Of a DNA stretch of 64,000 nucleotides, positions 1 to 9,708 are shown in pieces (position 1 is the stretch's first letter; each line of letters opens with the position of its first letter). Location of the stretch: positions 191,787-255,786 of the forward strand of contig JAQIJD010000005.1 in NCBI GenBank assembly GCA_036946415.1. The letters run 5' to 3'. Made by a program: the position numbers and the translations under genes. This DNA comes from Sphingomonas_Q fennica_A (lineage in GTDB: Bacteria; Pseudomonadota; Alphaproteobacteria; Sphingomonadales; Sphingomonadaceae). Below the pieces are notes generated by a model, which was given only the letters and a program-made list of their open reading frames with translations, was not told the origin of the DNA and made no database searches.

Positions 1-1
1 C

Positions 2-127
2 GATCCGCAGACGCAGCAGCTGGAACTGTTGCGGTGCGAGGTGGAGCGGCTGCGCACGGCGCTGAACGGCCTGATCGCCGAGCGGGATGCGGGCGATGCG
101 GCGTCGGCGGAGCGCGACTGCGCCTGA
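2..127 (+). CDS. 3' end of a coiled-coil protein (partial)
   Basis: The open frame runs in from the window edge and gives 41 residues before TGA at 125-127. The visible tail is rich in Leu, Glu and Arg with a heptad-like pattern (LELLRCEVERLRTAL), which suggests a coiled coil. Its stop overlaps the ATG of the next gene (TGATG), so the two are probably translationally coupled in one operon. The family cannot be named from this fragment. Confidence 0.5.
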   Translation, partial: DPQTQQLELLRCEVERLRTALNGLIAERDAGDAASAERDCA

Positions 128-459
128 TGGGCGCGATCACCCCCTTTCCCCGCCCCGCCAGCCAGATCGGTTTCGACCGGGCCGAATTGACGCGTATCCT
201 CGATCTCTACGGGCGGATGGTCGCGGCGGGCCTGTGGCGGGACTATGCGATGGACATGGGGCGCGACGCGGCCATCTTCTCCGCCTTCCGACGCGCCGCC
301 GAACGCCCCGAATATCGGATCGAGAAACGCCCGGCGCTGCGCCTGCGGCAGGGGCAATGGGCGCTGTTCGGCGAGGGCGGCATGGTGCTGAAGCGCGGCG
401 ACGACCTGCGGCTGGTGCTGGCGCCGGTGGAGCGCAAGCTGATGAAGCTGGTCGACTGA
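127..459 (+). CDS. DUF2794 family protein
   Basis: This 110-residue protein matches what I know of the alphaproteobacterial DUF2794 family, small proteins of unknown function. Visible traits are the early segment FDRAELTRILDLYGRMV, the central GLWRDYAMD, and the C-terminal basic part that includes RPALRLRQGQWALF. It has no signal peptide or membrane segment, so it is probably cytoplasmic. The ATG at 127 is chosen because it overlaps the upstream stop (TGATG); longer versions of the frame would extend into the upstream gene. No function can be assigned. Confidence 0.75.
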   Translation: MGAITPFPRPASQIGFDRAELTRILDLYGRMVAAGLWRDYAMDMGRDAAIFSAFRRAAERPEYRIEKRPALRLRQGQWALFGEGGMVLKRGDDLRLVLAPVERKLMKLVD

Positions 460-510
460 TCCTTTATTCGGTCGCTGGCCATAGTGGCGACTTGCCCTTT
501 TCCCAACGTC

Positions 511-586
511 CGTTCGACCCGAGCGAAGTCGAGGGGTATGCGCGGCGGACGTTCCGCGTGTCCCTCGACTACGCTCGGGATGAACG
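511..586. repeat. Intergenic palindromic repeat, family A, copy 1
   Basis: Two arms of about 25 nt (511-535 and 561-586) are near-perfect inverted copies around a 25-nt spacer. The core of the left arm reads CCCGAGCGAAGTCGAGG. A second copy with the same arms and orientation lies at 1800-1875, so the pair brackets the membrane-protein gene at 607-1722. As a large stem-loop just past the 3' end of that gene it could also act as a terminator or mRNA stabiliser (inference). Confidence 0.8.
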
Positions 587-606
587 GAGGTTGGAGTGCT
601 TTGCGG

Positions 607-1722
607 TCAGCGTCGGCGATGCGCCACCGGCAGCCGCGCCTGCCATTCCGCCGGCAGCCGCGTGACCACCCGTCGCCGGATGGGCTGCCAGAAGGCGGAG
701 AGCAGCAGCAGCGCCGATCCGATCATCAGCCCGGTCAGTGCGAGGCTGAGGCCGACCGCGCCCGCCGAGCGGAACAGCGCGCTCAACGCGTAGAGGACAT
801 AGACCAGCGAGGAGACGAGGATCGCGCGCCGGTCGACCGCCAGCGCCACCGCCCCGAAACCCAGATAGAGGAGGATGACGATCAGCGCGCGCCCGGCGCC
901 GACATCGCCCTCGAGCAGCCCGAGCAGCCAGAAGACGGGGTGGGCGATCAGCGGGGCGGCCCCCAGATGCAGCCAGAAGGCGACGTCGGAGCGGCGCGTC
1001 GTCCGTTCGCGATCGGATACGTCCCACCACATCGCGAAGGCGAAGACGGCGAGGCCCGCCGCCAGCATCAGCCACAGGATGATGCGGCTGGCGGCGGGGA
1101 CGGCGGCAACGAGCAGCGCCAGCGTCGTCACCACCAGCGCCGCCGTCAGCGCGGCGATCGTGATCGGGACGTGGAAGCGGCGCCAGTGTGCATAGGCCGC
1201 GGCGGCGGTGGCGATGCCGGAAGCGGCGGCGATCGTGGCCAGCGTCCGTTCGCCGGCGCCGCCGGTCAGAGCAGTAAGGCTGCCGGCGACAATTGCCGAG
1301 ACGCCGATGGCGAAGGACAGCAGCAGGACGATGCTGGGCAGCGCCATCCGCCGCGCGCGCGTGAAATATTCGGCAAGCCCCCAGCTGGCGGCGGCGGTCA
1401 GGAGGCCGGCGATCGCGTTGCCGGCGCCGCTCGAACGGCGGAGCGCGGCAAAGGAAGCATCGGTCCATTCCCCCGGCGTCCATTCGGGCGCGGGCAACAG
1501 CGCCGCGCCGATGCTCCTGCCGATCCACCACACCGCCACCAGCAGCAGGATCGCGGCGATGGTGACGAAGATGTCGTTGAAGCCGGTGACGAGGCGGAAG
1601 CTCTCCTCGTCCGCCGCCGGGGTCGCGCGCAGGCGGGAGACGCTGGCGCGCAAGGCGGCGGCGGCTTCGGGCGTGAGGGCGCCGTCCGCCACGGCCGCTT
1701 CGATGTCGCTCTCGCTATACAT
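607..1722 (-). CDS. DUF2157-like polytopic membrane protein
   Basis: A 371-residue protein with a short N-terminal soluble part that begins MYSESDIEAAV, followed by about ten hydrophobic segments separated by short Arg-rich loops. The layout of a small acidic N-terminal domain plus a polytopic membrane body resembles DUF2157-type proteins of unknown function. It would sit in the inner membrane. The ATG at 1722 has no strong Shine-Dalgarno sequence. The gene stands alone, with its strand opposite to DUF2794 and the same as the pho genes, and it is bracketed by two copies of palindrome family A. The family call is moderate; the membrane topology is clear. Confidence 0.6.
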   Translation of the reverse strand: MYSESDIEAAVADGALTPEAAAALRASVSRLRATPAADEESFRLVTGFNDIFVTIAAILLLVAVWWIGRSIGAALLPAPEWTPGEWTDASFAALRRSSGAGNAIAGLLTAAASWGLAEYFTRARRMALPSIVLLLSFAIGVSAIVAGSLTALTGGAGERTLATIAAASGIATAAAAYAHWRRFHVPITIAALTAALVVTTLALLVAAVPAASRIILWLMLAAGLAVFAFAMWWDVSDRERTTRRSDVAFWLHLGAAPLIAHPVFWLLGLLEGDVGAGRALIVILLYLGFGAVALAVDRRAILVSSLVYVLYALSALFRSAGAVGLSLALTGLMIGSALLLLSAFWQPIRRRVVTRLPAEWQARLPVAHRRR

Positions 1723-1799
1723 GGGGTAAGCCTAGCGGGGCGGGGCGGTTACGCCAATGTCGCGGTGTGGGCGGACTTCCCCGATCGGCGCGCGACCTC

Positions 1800-1875
1800 C
1801 GTTCGCCCCGAGCGAAGTCGAGGGGTATGCGGGGCCGGCGTCGCGCATGTGCCTCGACTTCGCCCGGCATGAACG
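1800..1875. repeat. Intergenic palindromic repeat, family A, copy 2
   Basis: Arms at 1800-1824 and 1851-1875 match the copy at 511-586 in sequence and orientation, with a different spacer. The left arm contains CCCGAGCGAAGTCGAGG, shared exactly with copy 1. It lies between the 3' end of phoB (minus strand) and the start of the membrane-protein gene, the only other content of this 174-nt gap. Confidence 0.8.
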
Positions 1876-1896
1876 GGGCGGGGCGGGGGCGTGCGG

Positions 1897-2592
<696 letters not shown>

Positions 2593-2595
2593 GGC

Positions 2596-3306
2596 TCAAT
2601 ATTCTCCCTCTGGGGCAAGCGCATCGCCGCCGCGGACCCTGTCGGCCATGGCGATGCCGGTGGCGGCGAAATGGACAATCTCGGCCACGTTGGTGGCGTG
2701 ATCGCCGATCCGTTCGAGATTCTTGGCGATGAACAGCAGGTGCGCCGCCGCGGTGATGGTGTGCGGCGCTTCCATCATGTGCGTCAGCAGCGCGCGGAAC
2801 AGGCTGTTGTAGAAATCGTCCACCACCCGGTCGCTTTCGGCGACGGCGATGGCGGCGGCGGGATCGCGTGCGGCATAGGCATCGAACGCCTCGCGCATCA
2901 TCTCCGCCACCGCCCGGCCCATGGCGGGCAGGACGGACAGCGCCTCGATCGCGCGCGCCTCCGTCAGCAGCGGCACGCGCCGGGCGATGTTCTTGGCATA
3001 ATCGCCCATCCGCTCGATCACGCCCGAAATCTTGAGGGCGGCGATCACGTCGCGCAGATCGTCCGCCATCGGCGCGCGCAGCGCCAGGATGCGGAGCGCC
3101 AGCCGCTCGATCTCGGCCTCGATGCGGTCGATCCGCCGGTCGCTGTCGACCACGACCGACGCCCCCTCGGCATCGCGCCGGCCGAGCGCGGTCATCGCAT
3201 CGGCCAGCATCGCTTCGGCAAGGCCGCCCATCTCCGAGACGAGCGCGCGCAACTGCCCCAGATCCTGGTCGAAGGCCTTGACGGTATGGCCGGTGGTGCT
3301 CGCCAT
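2596..3306 (-). CDS. phoU: PhoU, phosphate signalling regulator
   Basis: A 236-residue, all-helical PhoU protein. In the known system it links the PstSCAB transporter to the PhoR kinase and keeps PhoR silent when phosphate is plentiful. Two PhoU repeats are visible; the metal-binding type motifs are ERMGDYAKNIA in the first half and ERIGDHATNVAE in the second. The ATG at 3306 (MASTTGHTVKAF) is chosen because the longer frame runs into pstB, which ends at 3320. It sits between pstB and phoB with gaps of 13 and 3 nt. Confidence 0.95.
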   Translation of the reverse strand: MASTTGHTVKAFDQDLGQLRALVSEMGGLAEAMLADAMTALGRRDAEGASVVVDSDRRIDRIEAEIERLALRILALRAPMADDLRDVIAALKISGVIERMGDYAKNIARRVPLLTEARAIEALSVLPAMGRAVAEMMREAFDAYAARDPAAAIAVAESDRVVDDFYNSLFRALLTHMMEAPHTITAAAHLLFIAKNLERIGDHATNVAEIVHFAATGIAMADRVRGGDALAPEGEY

Positions 3307-3319
3307 GATGCCCGCTTCC

Positions 3320-4080
<761 letters not shown>

Positions 4081-4087
<7 letters not shown>

Positions 4088-5314
4088 CGTGTCTCGAACC
4101 TTGCGCGCAGATAGATGGCGATCCCGTTCATCGCGACCAGGAAGGCGATGAGGACGAGGATGGCGGCGGAGGTCTTCTCGACGAAGCCGCGCGAGACCTC
4201 GTCCGACCAGAGGAAGATCTGCACCGGCAGCACGCTGGCCGGATCGCGATGCCGCCGGGCGGGGTGGCGACGAAGGCGCGCATGCCGATCATGAGGAGCG
4301 GCGCCGTCTCCCCCAGGGCGCGCGCCATGCCGATGATCGTGCCGGTCAGGATGCCGGGCAGCGCCAGCGGCAGGACGTGGTGGAAGACGACCCTGCACCG
4401 GCGAGGCGCCGACGCCCAGCGCCGCATCGCGGATCGACGGCGGCACAGCCTTCACCGCGTTGCGGGCGGAGATGACGATCACCGGCATCGTCATCAGCGC
4501 CAGCCGTCAGCCCGCCGACCAGCGGCGCGGAGCGCGGCAGGTGCATGACGTTCAGGAACACGGCGAGGCCGAGCAGCCCGAAGATGATCGAGGGGACGGC
4601 GGCGAGATTGTTGATCGACACCTCGATCGCATCGGTCCAGCCGTTCCGCGGGGCATATTCCTCCAGATAGAGCGCCGCCAGCACGCCGACCGGAAAGGCG
4701 ATGGCGAAGGTGGCGAGCATCGTCAGCAATGATCCGCGGAACGCGCCGCCGATGCCCGCCAACACCGGATCGGTCGAATCGGCGCCGCCCAGGAACTGCC
4801 AGGCGAAGCCGATGTGCAGCCGCCCTTCGGCGCGGAGGCGGGCGGCGGTGGCGGCGACCGGCCCGTCCGCCTTGCCGCGCGCGGCGAGATCGAGCGGGGC
4901 GGCCGCAGGCACCCACAGATCGACCGTGCGGGCGAGCGCCGCCGGATTGTCGCGGATGGTGCGGCGGAGGGTAAGCCACGCGCCGTCCGACAACAGCCGC
5001 GCGCCGCCGCGGCCGAAGGCGGCGTCCGCCGCGGCCGCCAGCGGCCGCTCCAGATCGACCGCCGCCAGCGCCGCGTCCGCCGCCGCGCCGCCACGGGCCA
5101 GGGCGGCGCGATCTATCGGCAATGCCGCGGCGGCGAGGTCTACGGGAACGCGCACCTCCGTCCGCCGGAAGCCGCCGGCGCCCTGCACCAGCATCGTGCC
5201 GAGCAGGAAGGCGAGGAAGCCCAGCGACAGGCAGATGGCGCCGAGCCCCATCAGCCGGAAGCGGCGCTCGGCGGCGTGGCGGCGCGCCAGGCGGCGGGTG
5301 GCGGCGCTATTCAT
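4081..5314 (-). pseudogene. pstA: PstA, phosphate ABC permease, interrupted by three frameshifts
   Basis: The inner-membrane permease partner of PstC. The reading starts at MNSAATRRLARRHAAERRF and has a first membrane segment, a long periplasmic insert and then the permease domain. Three single-base indels break it. An extra C near 4504-4505 separates RSAPLVGGL from LMTMPVIVISARNAVKAV. An extra C in the run at 4391-4393 separates GVGASPVQ from VVFHHVLPLALPGIL. A missing base near 4245-4246 separates ATPPGGIA from SVLPVQIFLWSDE. Restoring them gives one continuous protein of about 409 residues ending RARFETRW. The rest of the pst unit is intact, so sequence error is the likeliest cause; a true pseudogene cannot be excluded. 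Confidence 0.85.
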
Positions 5315-6683
5315 ACGCCTCCCGATAGGCTTTGACGACGCGCAGCGCGACGATGTTGAGCGCCAGCGTGACGAGGAACAGCACGAGGCCGAGCGCGAAG
5401 GCGGCGAGCGTGCGCGGACTGTCGAACTCCTGATCGCCGGTCAGCAGCTGGACGATCTGGGCGGTGACGGTGGTGACGCTGGCGAAGGGATTGGCGGTGA
5501 GCGTGGCGGACAGGCCGGCCGCCATCACCACGATCATCGTCTCCCCGATCGCGCGGCTGACGGCGAGCAGCACGCCGCCGACGATGCCCGGCAGCGCCGC
5601 CGGCACCAGCACGCGGCAGATCGTCTCCGACATGGTGGCGCCCATGGCGAGGCTGCCGTCGCGCATCGCCTGCGGCACGGCGGCGAGCGAATCGTCCGCC
5701 ATCGACGAGACGAAGGGGATGATCATCACCCCCATGACGAGGCCCGCGGCGAGTGCGCTTTCGGCGGACGCCCCGGCGATGCCGACCGCGCCGGCGCCGC
5801 GGGCGAGCGCGGGCGCGACGGTGAGCGCGGCGAAGTAGCCGTAGACGACCGTCGGCACGCCGGCCAGGATCTCCAGCACCGGCTTCACCCAGCGGCGGGT
5901 GGCGGCACGGGCATATTGGGTGAGATAGATGGCGCTCATCAGCCCGAGCGGAATGGCGACCGCCATGGCGATGATCGCGCCGATGAAGATCGTCCCCCAG
6001 AACAGCGGGATCGCGCCGAACGCGCCCTGGCCGTCCGGCCCGGCGCCCTCCTGCGGGCTCCAGTGCGTGCCGAACAGGAATTCGGCCGGCGAGACGCGGG
6101 CGAAGAAGCGCGACGCCTCCACCACCAGCGACAGGACGATGCCCAGCGTGGTGACGATCGCGATCAGCGAGGCGGCGAGCAGCAGTGCCATCACCACCCG
6201 CTCGACATGGGTGCGGGCGCGGAAGCGTGGGCCGACGCAGGCGAAGACCGCGGCCCCGCCGGCGAAACCGGCGACGAGGACGATGCCGAGGCCGATCAGC
6301 CCCATCTCCCGCGCCGCGGCGGCGTGGACGGGGGCGAGCCGGGCGGCGAGCGGGTGGAAGGCGGCGGGAAGCCGGCCGTCGCCCACGTCACGCACCTCGG
6401 CCAGCAGCGCCGCGCGGGCCATCGGCGCGGAGGGCAATGCCGCGGCGGCGGGGGCGGCGAGGACGCGGTTCTCGATCAACGATGGGGCGGCGGCCGACCA
6501 GCCGGCGGCGGCGACCGCTGCGGCGGCCAGCGCCGCCAGCGCGACCGCCCAGCCATATTGGCCGGGCAGGCTGGCGAAACGGGGTTCGCCCGGCCGGCAC
6601 GCCAGCACGCGCGCCCGCGCGCGCCCGGCCACCCAGCCCGCCACCGCCAGCCCCGCGACGAGGAACAGCAGCGCGATCGTCAC
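5307..6683 (-). CDS. pstC: PstC, phosphate ABC permease
   Basis: A 458-residue inner-membrane permease of the Pst phosphate importer. The N-terminal part (about 1-165) is an extension with extra membrane segments and an Ala/Pro-rich stretch, as in the long PstC proteins I know from sphingomonads. The conserved permease core follows, with FGTHWSPQEG, EILAGVPTVVYGYFA and the ABC-contacting loop MGATMSETICRVLVPAALPG. It overlaps pstS by 4 nt upstream and pstA by 8 nt downstream, so translation is coupled. Confidence 0.94.
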   Translation of the reverse strand: MTIALLFLVAGLAVAGWVAGRARARVLACRPGEPRFASLPGQYGWAVALAALAAAAVAAAGWSAAAPSLIENRVLAAPAAAALPSAPMARAALLAEVRDVGDGRLPAAFHPLAARLAPVHAAAAREMGLIGLGIVLVAGFAGGAAVFACVGPRFRARTHVERVVMALLLAASLIAIVTTLGIVLSLVVEASRFFARVSPAEFLFGTHWSPQEGAGPDGQGAFGAIPLFWGTIFIGAIIAMAVAIPLGLMSAIYLTQYARAATRRWVKPVLEILAGVPTVVYGYFAALTVAPALARGAGAVGIAGASAESALAAGLVMGVMIIPFVSSMADDSLAAVPQAMRDGSLAMGATMSETICRVLVPAALPGIVGGVLLAVSRAIGETMIVVMAAGLSATLTANPFASVTTVTAQIVQLLTGDQEFDSPRTLAAFALGLVLFLVTLALNIVALRVVKAYREAYE

Positions 6684-7711
6684 GAGATGCTCGCCGGATC
6701 GAGCGGGGTCATGGTGCGGGCGATGGCGCGGTTGGCGGCGGCGACCGCGGGGGGCGAGGGGATCAGCCCGCGCCGGGCGAGATAGCCGCCCGGCCCCCAG
6801 CTTTCGGCATAATCGGCGATGAACGGGCGCAGCGCCGGTATCGCATCGAGATGCGCCGCCTTGACGTAGACGTAGAGCGGGCGGGCGCCGGGATAGCGGC
6901 CGTCGGCGATGGTGGCGGGATCGGGGGCGATGCCCTGGATCGGCACCGGGCGGACGCGGCCTTCATTCTCTTCCAGGAAGGAATAGCCGAAGATGCCGAT
7001 CGCGCGCGGGTTGGCGGCCAGCTTCTGGACGATCAGATTGTCGTTCTCGCCCGTTTCCACATAGGCGCCGTCCTCGCGCAGATGCGTGCAGAGCCGCGTG
7101 TGGCGCTTCGCGTCGCGCGCCTTCAGCGCCGCCATCGCCGGATCGCTGTCGCACCCCTTGTCGAGGATCAGTTCCGCCAGCGCATCGCGCGTACCGGAAG
7201 AGGGGGGCGGGCCGTAGACGAGGATCGGCACCGCCGGCAGCGCGGGATCGACATCCGCCCATGTCCGCGCCCGCTGCGGCCGGCCGAACGGTTCGGCGGC
7301 GAGGGCGGCGTAGACCTGCCGTTCGGTCAGCCCCGTCGCGGGGGCCGTAGCGCCGCGCGCGAGGATCAGGCCATCGATGCCGATCCTGAGCTCGACGATC
7401 CGGGCGATGCCGTTGCGGCGGCAGTCGGCCAGTTCGGCCGGCTTGATCCGGCGCGAGGCATTGACGATGTCGGGATAGGCGGACCCGACCCCGGCGCAGA
7501 ACAATTTGATCCCCGCGCCGGTGCCCGTCGCCTCGACGATCGGCGCCTGCATGCCGGGGCGGCGGCGGGCGAATTGTTCGGCGACGGCGGTGGTGAAGGG
7601 ATAGACGGTGGAGGAGCCGACCGCCCTGATCTGGCGGCGTGCGCCATCCCCGCCGCAGCCGGCCAGCGCCAGCGCGATCAGGCTCAGCAATGGCAGGCGG
7701 GCAAGGTTCAC
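6680..7711 (-). CDS. pstS: PstS, phosphate-binding lipoprotein
   Basis: The periplasmic receptor of the Pst importer. A short signal peptide ends in a lipobox (LALAGC, Cys at residue 19), so the mature protein should be membrane-anchored. Phosphate-contact motifs are VGSSTVYPFT, TGTGAGIKLF and PPSSGTRDAL. I prefer the GTG at 7711 (VNLARLPLLSL), which gives a compact lipoprotein signal and has a GGA five bases upstream; a TTG at 7744 is the alternative. The protein has 343 residues from the chosen start. It overlaps pstC by 4 nt. A possible Pho box lies just upstream. Confidence 0.92.
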   Translation of the reverse strand: MNLARLPLLSLIALALAGCGGDGARRQIRAVGSSTVYPFTTAVAEQFARRRPGMQAPIVEATGTGAGIKLFCAGVGSAYPDIVNASRRIKPAELADCRRNGIARIVELRIGIDGLILARGATAPATGLTERQVYAALAAEPFGRPQRARTWADVDPALPAVPILVYGPPPSSGTRDALAELILDKGCDSDPAMAALKARDAKRHTRLCTHLREDGAYVETGENDNLIVQKLAANPRAIGIFGYSFLEENEGRVRPVPIQGIAPDPATIADGRYPGARPLYVYVKAAHLDAIPALRPFIADYAESWGPGGYLARRGLIPSPPAVAAANRAIARTMTPLDPASIS

Positions 7712-7745
7712 GACGTTCCGATTAGGGCTGGTCGCGGCGAGCAAT

Positions 7746-7774
7746 GTGACGATCGCGTTGCACTTTTATGACGG
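7746..7774 (-). promoter_or_regulatory. Possible degenerate Pho box before pstS
   Basis: On the minus strand the half-sites CCGTCAT (7768-7774) and TCGTCAC (7746-7752) lie exactly 22 bp apart, two turns of the 11-bp Pho-box period. The half-site in between is poor. The element is 35-63 nt upstream of the chosen pstS start and partly inside the 3' end of phoR. It fits an internal PhoB-dependent promoter, but the match is weak. Confidence 0.35.
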
Positions 7775-8980
7775 CGGCGGCCTCGCATCGGCCAGCGGCA
7801 GCAGCACGGTGACGGTCGTTCCAACATTGACGGTGCTGGCGATGTCCAGCCGGCCCTTGTGGCGTTCGATGATATGCTTGACGATCGACAGGCCGAGGCC
7901 GGTGCCGCCGACCGCGCGGCTGCGGCCCGGATCGACACGGTAGAATCGCTCCGTCAGCCGCGGCAGATGTTCGGGCGCGATGCCGTCGCCCCGGTCCTCC
8001 ACCGTCAGCCGCGCCTGTCCGGCCGGCGTGCGTGCGAGCGCCACGGTCACCGCGCCGTCGCCGCCATATTTCAGCGCGTTGCCGATGAGGTTGTGCATCA
8101 TCTGCTGGAGCTGGACGCGATCGCCGGTGACGGTGAGCGCCCCTTCCGGAGGCGTCAGCGCCAGCCGGTCGCGCGCTTCGCCCAGCCGGGTACAGGTAAC
8201 GTCCGCCACCTCGCGCAGGAGGGGCGTGAGATCGACCGCATCCTGCGGCGGCGAGTAGCGGTCGGCCTCGATCCGCGAGAGGGAGATGAGGTCGTCGATC
8301 AGCCGCTGCATCCGCCGCGCCTCGCCCATCATCACCGTGAGGAAGCGGGTGCGGACGGGGGCGTCGTCGGCGCCGTTGGCGTCCTCCAGCGTCTCGATGA
8401 AGCCGATCAGCGTGGCGAGCGGGGTGCGCAGTTCGTGGCTGGCGTTGGCGACGAAATCGACGCGGATACGCTCGGCCTTGTCGGCCTCGCTGCGGTCGCG
8501 CAGATGCGCCAGTCGGCGGCTCTGGCCCATCGCCGAGACGGTGAGTTCCCAGCGCCGCTCGCTGCCGCCGAGACCGGTCAGCGCCGCGCGCCCCTCTGCC
8601 CCCGGCGCCAGCAAGGGCCGGGCGAGCGGGTGGCGGATGGCGATGCGCACGTCCTCCCCCACGATATGCGCGCCGAACAGGGTAAGCGCCGCCGGATTGG
8701 CGCGCACCACCATCTGCCCCACGACCACCAGCAGCGGATCGGACAGCGCCGCCAGGAACGGATCGAGCGGATCGAGGCCGTTCTGGTCGCGCGGCGGCTC
8801 CGGCGTGGGGGACGGCGGCGCGGCGGGGGCGGGGCGGGGACGGCGGAGGGCGAGGACGAGGCCGGCGGGCAGCAGCGCGCCGAGGATCGCGGCGGCGGCC
8901 GGCGCGTCCGCCATCCAGGCGCCGCCGCCGCCCGCCAGCGCCGCGAGCGCCGCACCGGCCGCCGTCGCCCCCCGGCCCAT
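7766..8980 (-). CDS. phoR: PhoR, phosphate regulon sensor kinase
   Basis: A 404-residue histidine kinase that phosphorylates PhoB in low phosphate. An N-terminal hydrophobic hairpin (about 10-46) is followed by a Pro-rich linker, a PAS-like segment (about 70-165), the HisKA domain with H182 in NASHELRTPLATLIGF, and the ATPase domain with N-box LIGNALKYGG, DRGDGI and GGTGLGLSIVKHI. No large periplasmic domain is seen, typical of PhoR, which senses the state of the Pst complex. Its start is 1 nt from the gph stop. Confidence 0.93.
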   Translation of the reverse strand: MGRGATAAGAALAALAGGGGAWMADAPAAAAILGALLPAGLVLALRRPRPAPAAPPSPTPEPPRDQNGLDPLDPFLAALSDPLLVVVGQMVVRANPAALTLFGAHIVGEDVRIAIRHPLARPLLAPGAEGRAALTGLGGSERRWELTVSAMGQSRRLAHLRDRSEADKAERIRVDFVANASHELRTPLATLIGFIETLEDANGADDAPVRTRFLTVMMGEARRMQRLIDDLISLSRIEADRYSPPQDAVDLTPLLREVADVTCTRLGEARDRLALTPPEGALTVTGDRVQLQQMMHNLIGNALKYGGDGAVTVALARTPAGQARLTVEDRGDGIAPEHLPRLTERFYRVDPGRSRAVGGTGLGLSIVKHIIERHKGRLDIASTVNVGTTVTVLLPLADARPPPS

Positions 8981-8981
8981 G

Positions 8982-9647
8982 TCAGCCGAGCGACCGGAGG
9001 GCCGGGACCAGCGCGCCGAAATCGTCGATCAGGCGATCGGCGCCCAGTTCCGCCGCCGGCCGGTCCGAGAAGCCGAACGACACGGCGACGCACGGGATCA
9101 GGGCGGCGCGCGCCGTATCGACGTCGGTGATCGAATCGCCGACGAACGCCGCCGCCCCGCCGCCGGCCAGCGCGATGGCGGCATGGAGCGGGGCGGGATC
9201 GGGCTTGCGGACGGGCAGGCTGTCCCCGCCGACGATCACCGGGAAGCGCGCCGTCCAGCCCAGTGCATCCACCAGCCGGCGCGCCAGCCCTTCCAGCTTG
9301 TTGGTGCAGATGGCGAGCGTGGCGCCTTCGGCGGCGATGGCGTCCAGCGCCGCCTCGATGCCGGGAAAGGGGCGGGTGCCGACGGCGATGTTCGCCTCAT
9401 AATGGTCGAGGAAGAGCGGGAAGCCCTGTTCGACCAGCGCCTCGTCGGCATCGCCCGTCGCACCCAGGCCGCGGCGCAGAAGCGCGCGCGCGCCGTGGCC
9501 GACCATGTGGCGCACGTCCTCCGCCGGCACCGGCGGGCGGCCGAGTTCGGACAGCGCGTGGTTCAGGGCCGCGGTCAGGTCCGGCGCGGTATCGGCGAGG
9601 GTGCCGTCCAGATCGAAGGCGACGACGGCAAAGGGAAAGGCGCTCAT
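8982..9647 (-). CDS. gph: Phosphoglycolate phosphatase-like HAD hydrolase
   Basis: A 221-residue HAD-superfamily phosphatase. Motif I is FDLDGTLADT with nucleophile D12 and acid D14, motif II is ICTNK, motif III lies around KPDPAPLH, and motif IV is GDSITDVDTA. A helical cap starts soon after motif I, as in Gph, which removes phosphate from 2-phosphoglycolate. Substrate choice in this family varies, so the exact role is inferred. ATG 9647 is chosen because longer forms run into divergent glmU. It is the first gene of the minus-strand unit leading into phoR, a position that may tie phosphatase synthesis to the pho genes. Confidence 0.85.
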   Translation of the reverse strand: MSAFPFAVVAFDLDGTLADTAPDLTAALNHALSELGRPPVPAEDVRHMVGHGARALLRRGLGATGDADEALVEQGFPLFLDHYEANIAVGTRPFPGIEAALDAIAAEGATLAICTNKLEGLARRLVDALGWTARFPVIVGGDSLPVRKPDPAPLHAAIALAGGGAAAFVGDSITDVDTARAALIPCVAVSFGFSDRPAAELGADRLIDDFGALVPALRSLG

Positions 9648-9708
9648 GGCGCCACGGAATGGCGGCCGGATATGGCAATGGCAAGACGGGCGTGGCAGAC
9701 GATCCGGC

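Noticed and set aside
484..1872. A long plus-strand frame across the DUF2157-like gene
   Set aside because: The protein is Gln/Arg/Asp-rich without structure and runs through both family A palindromes; the minus-strand membrane protein explains the region.
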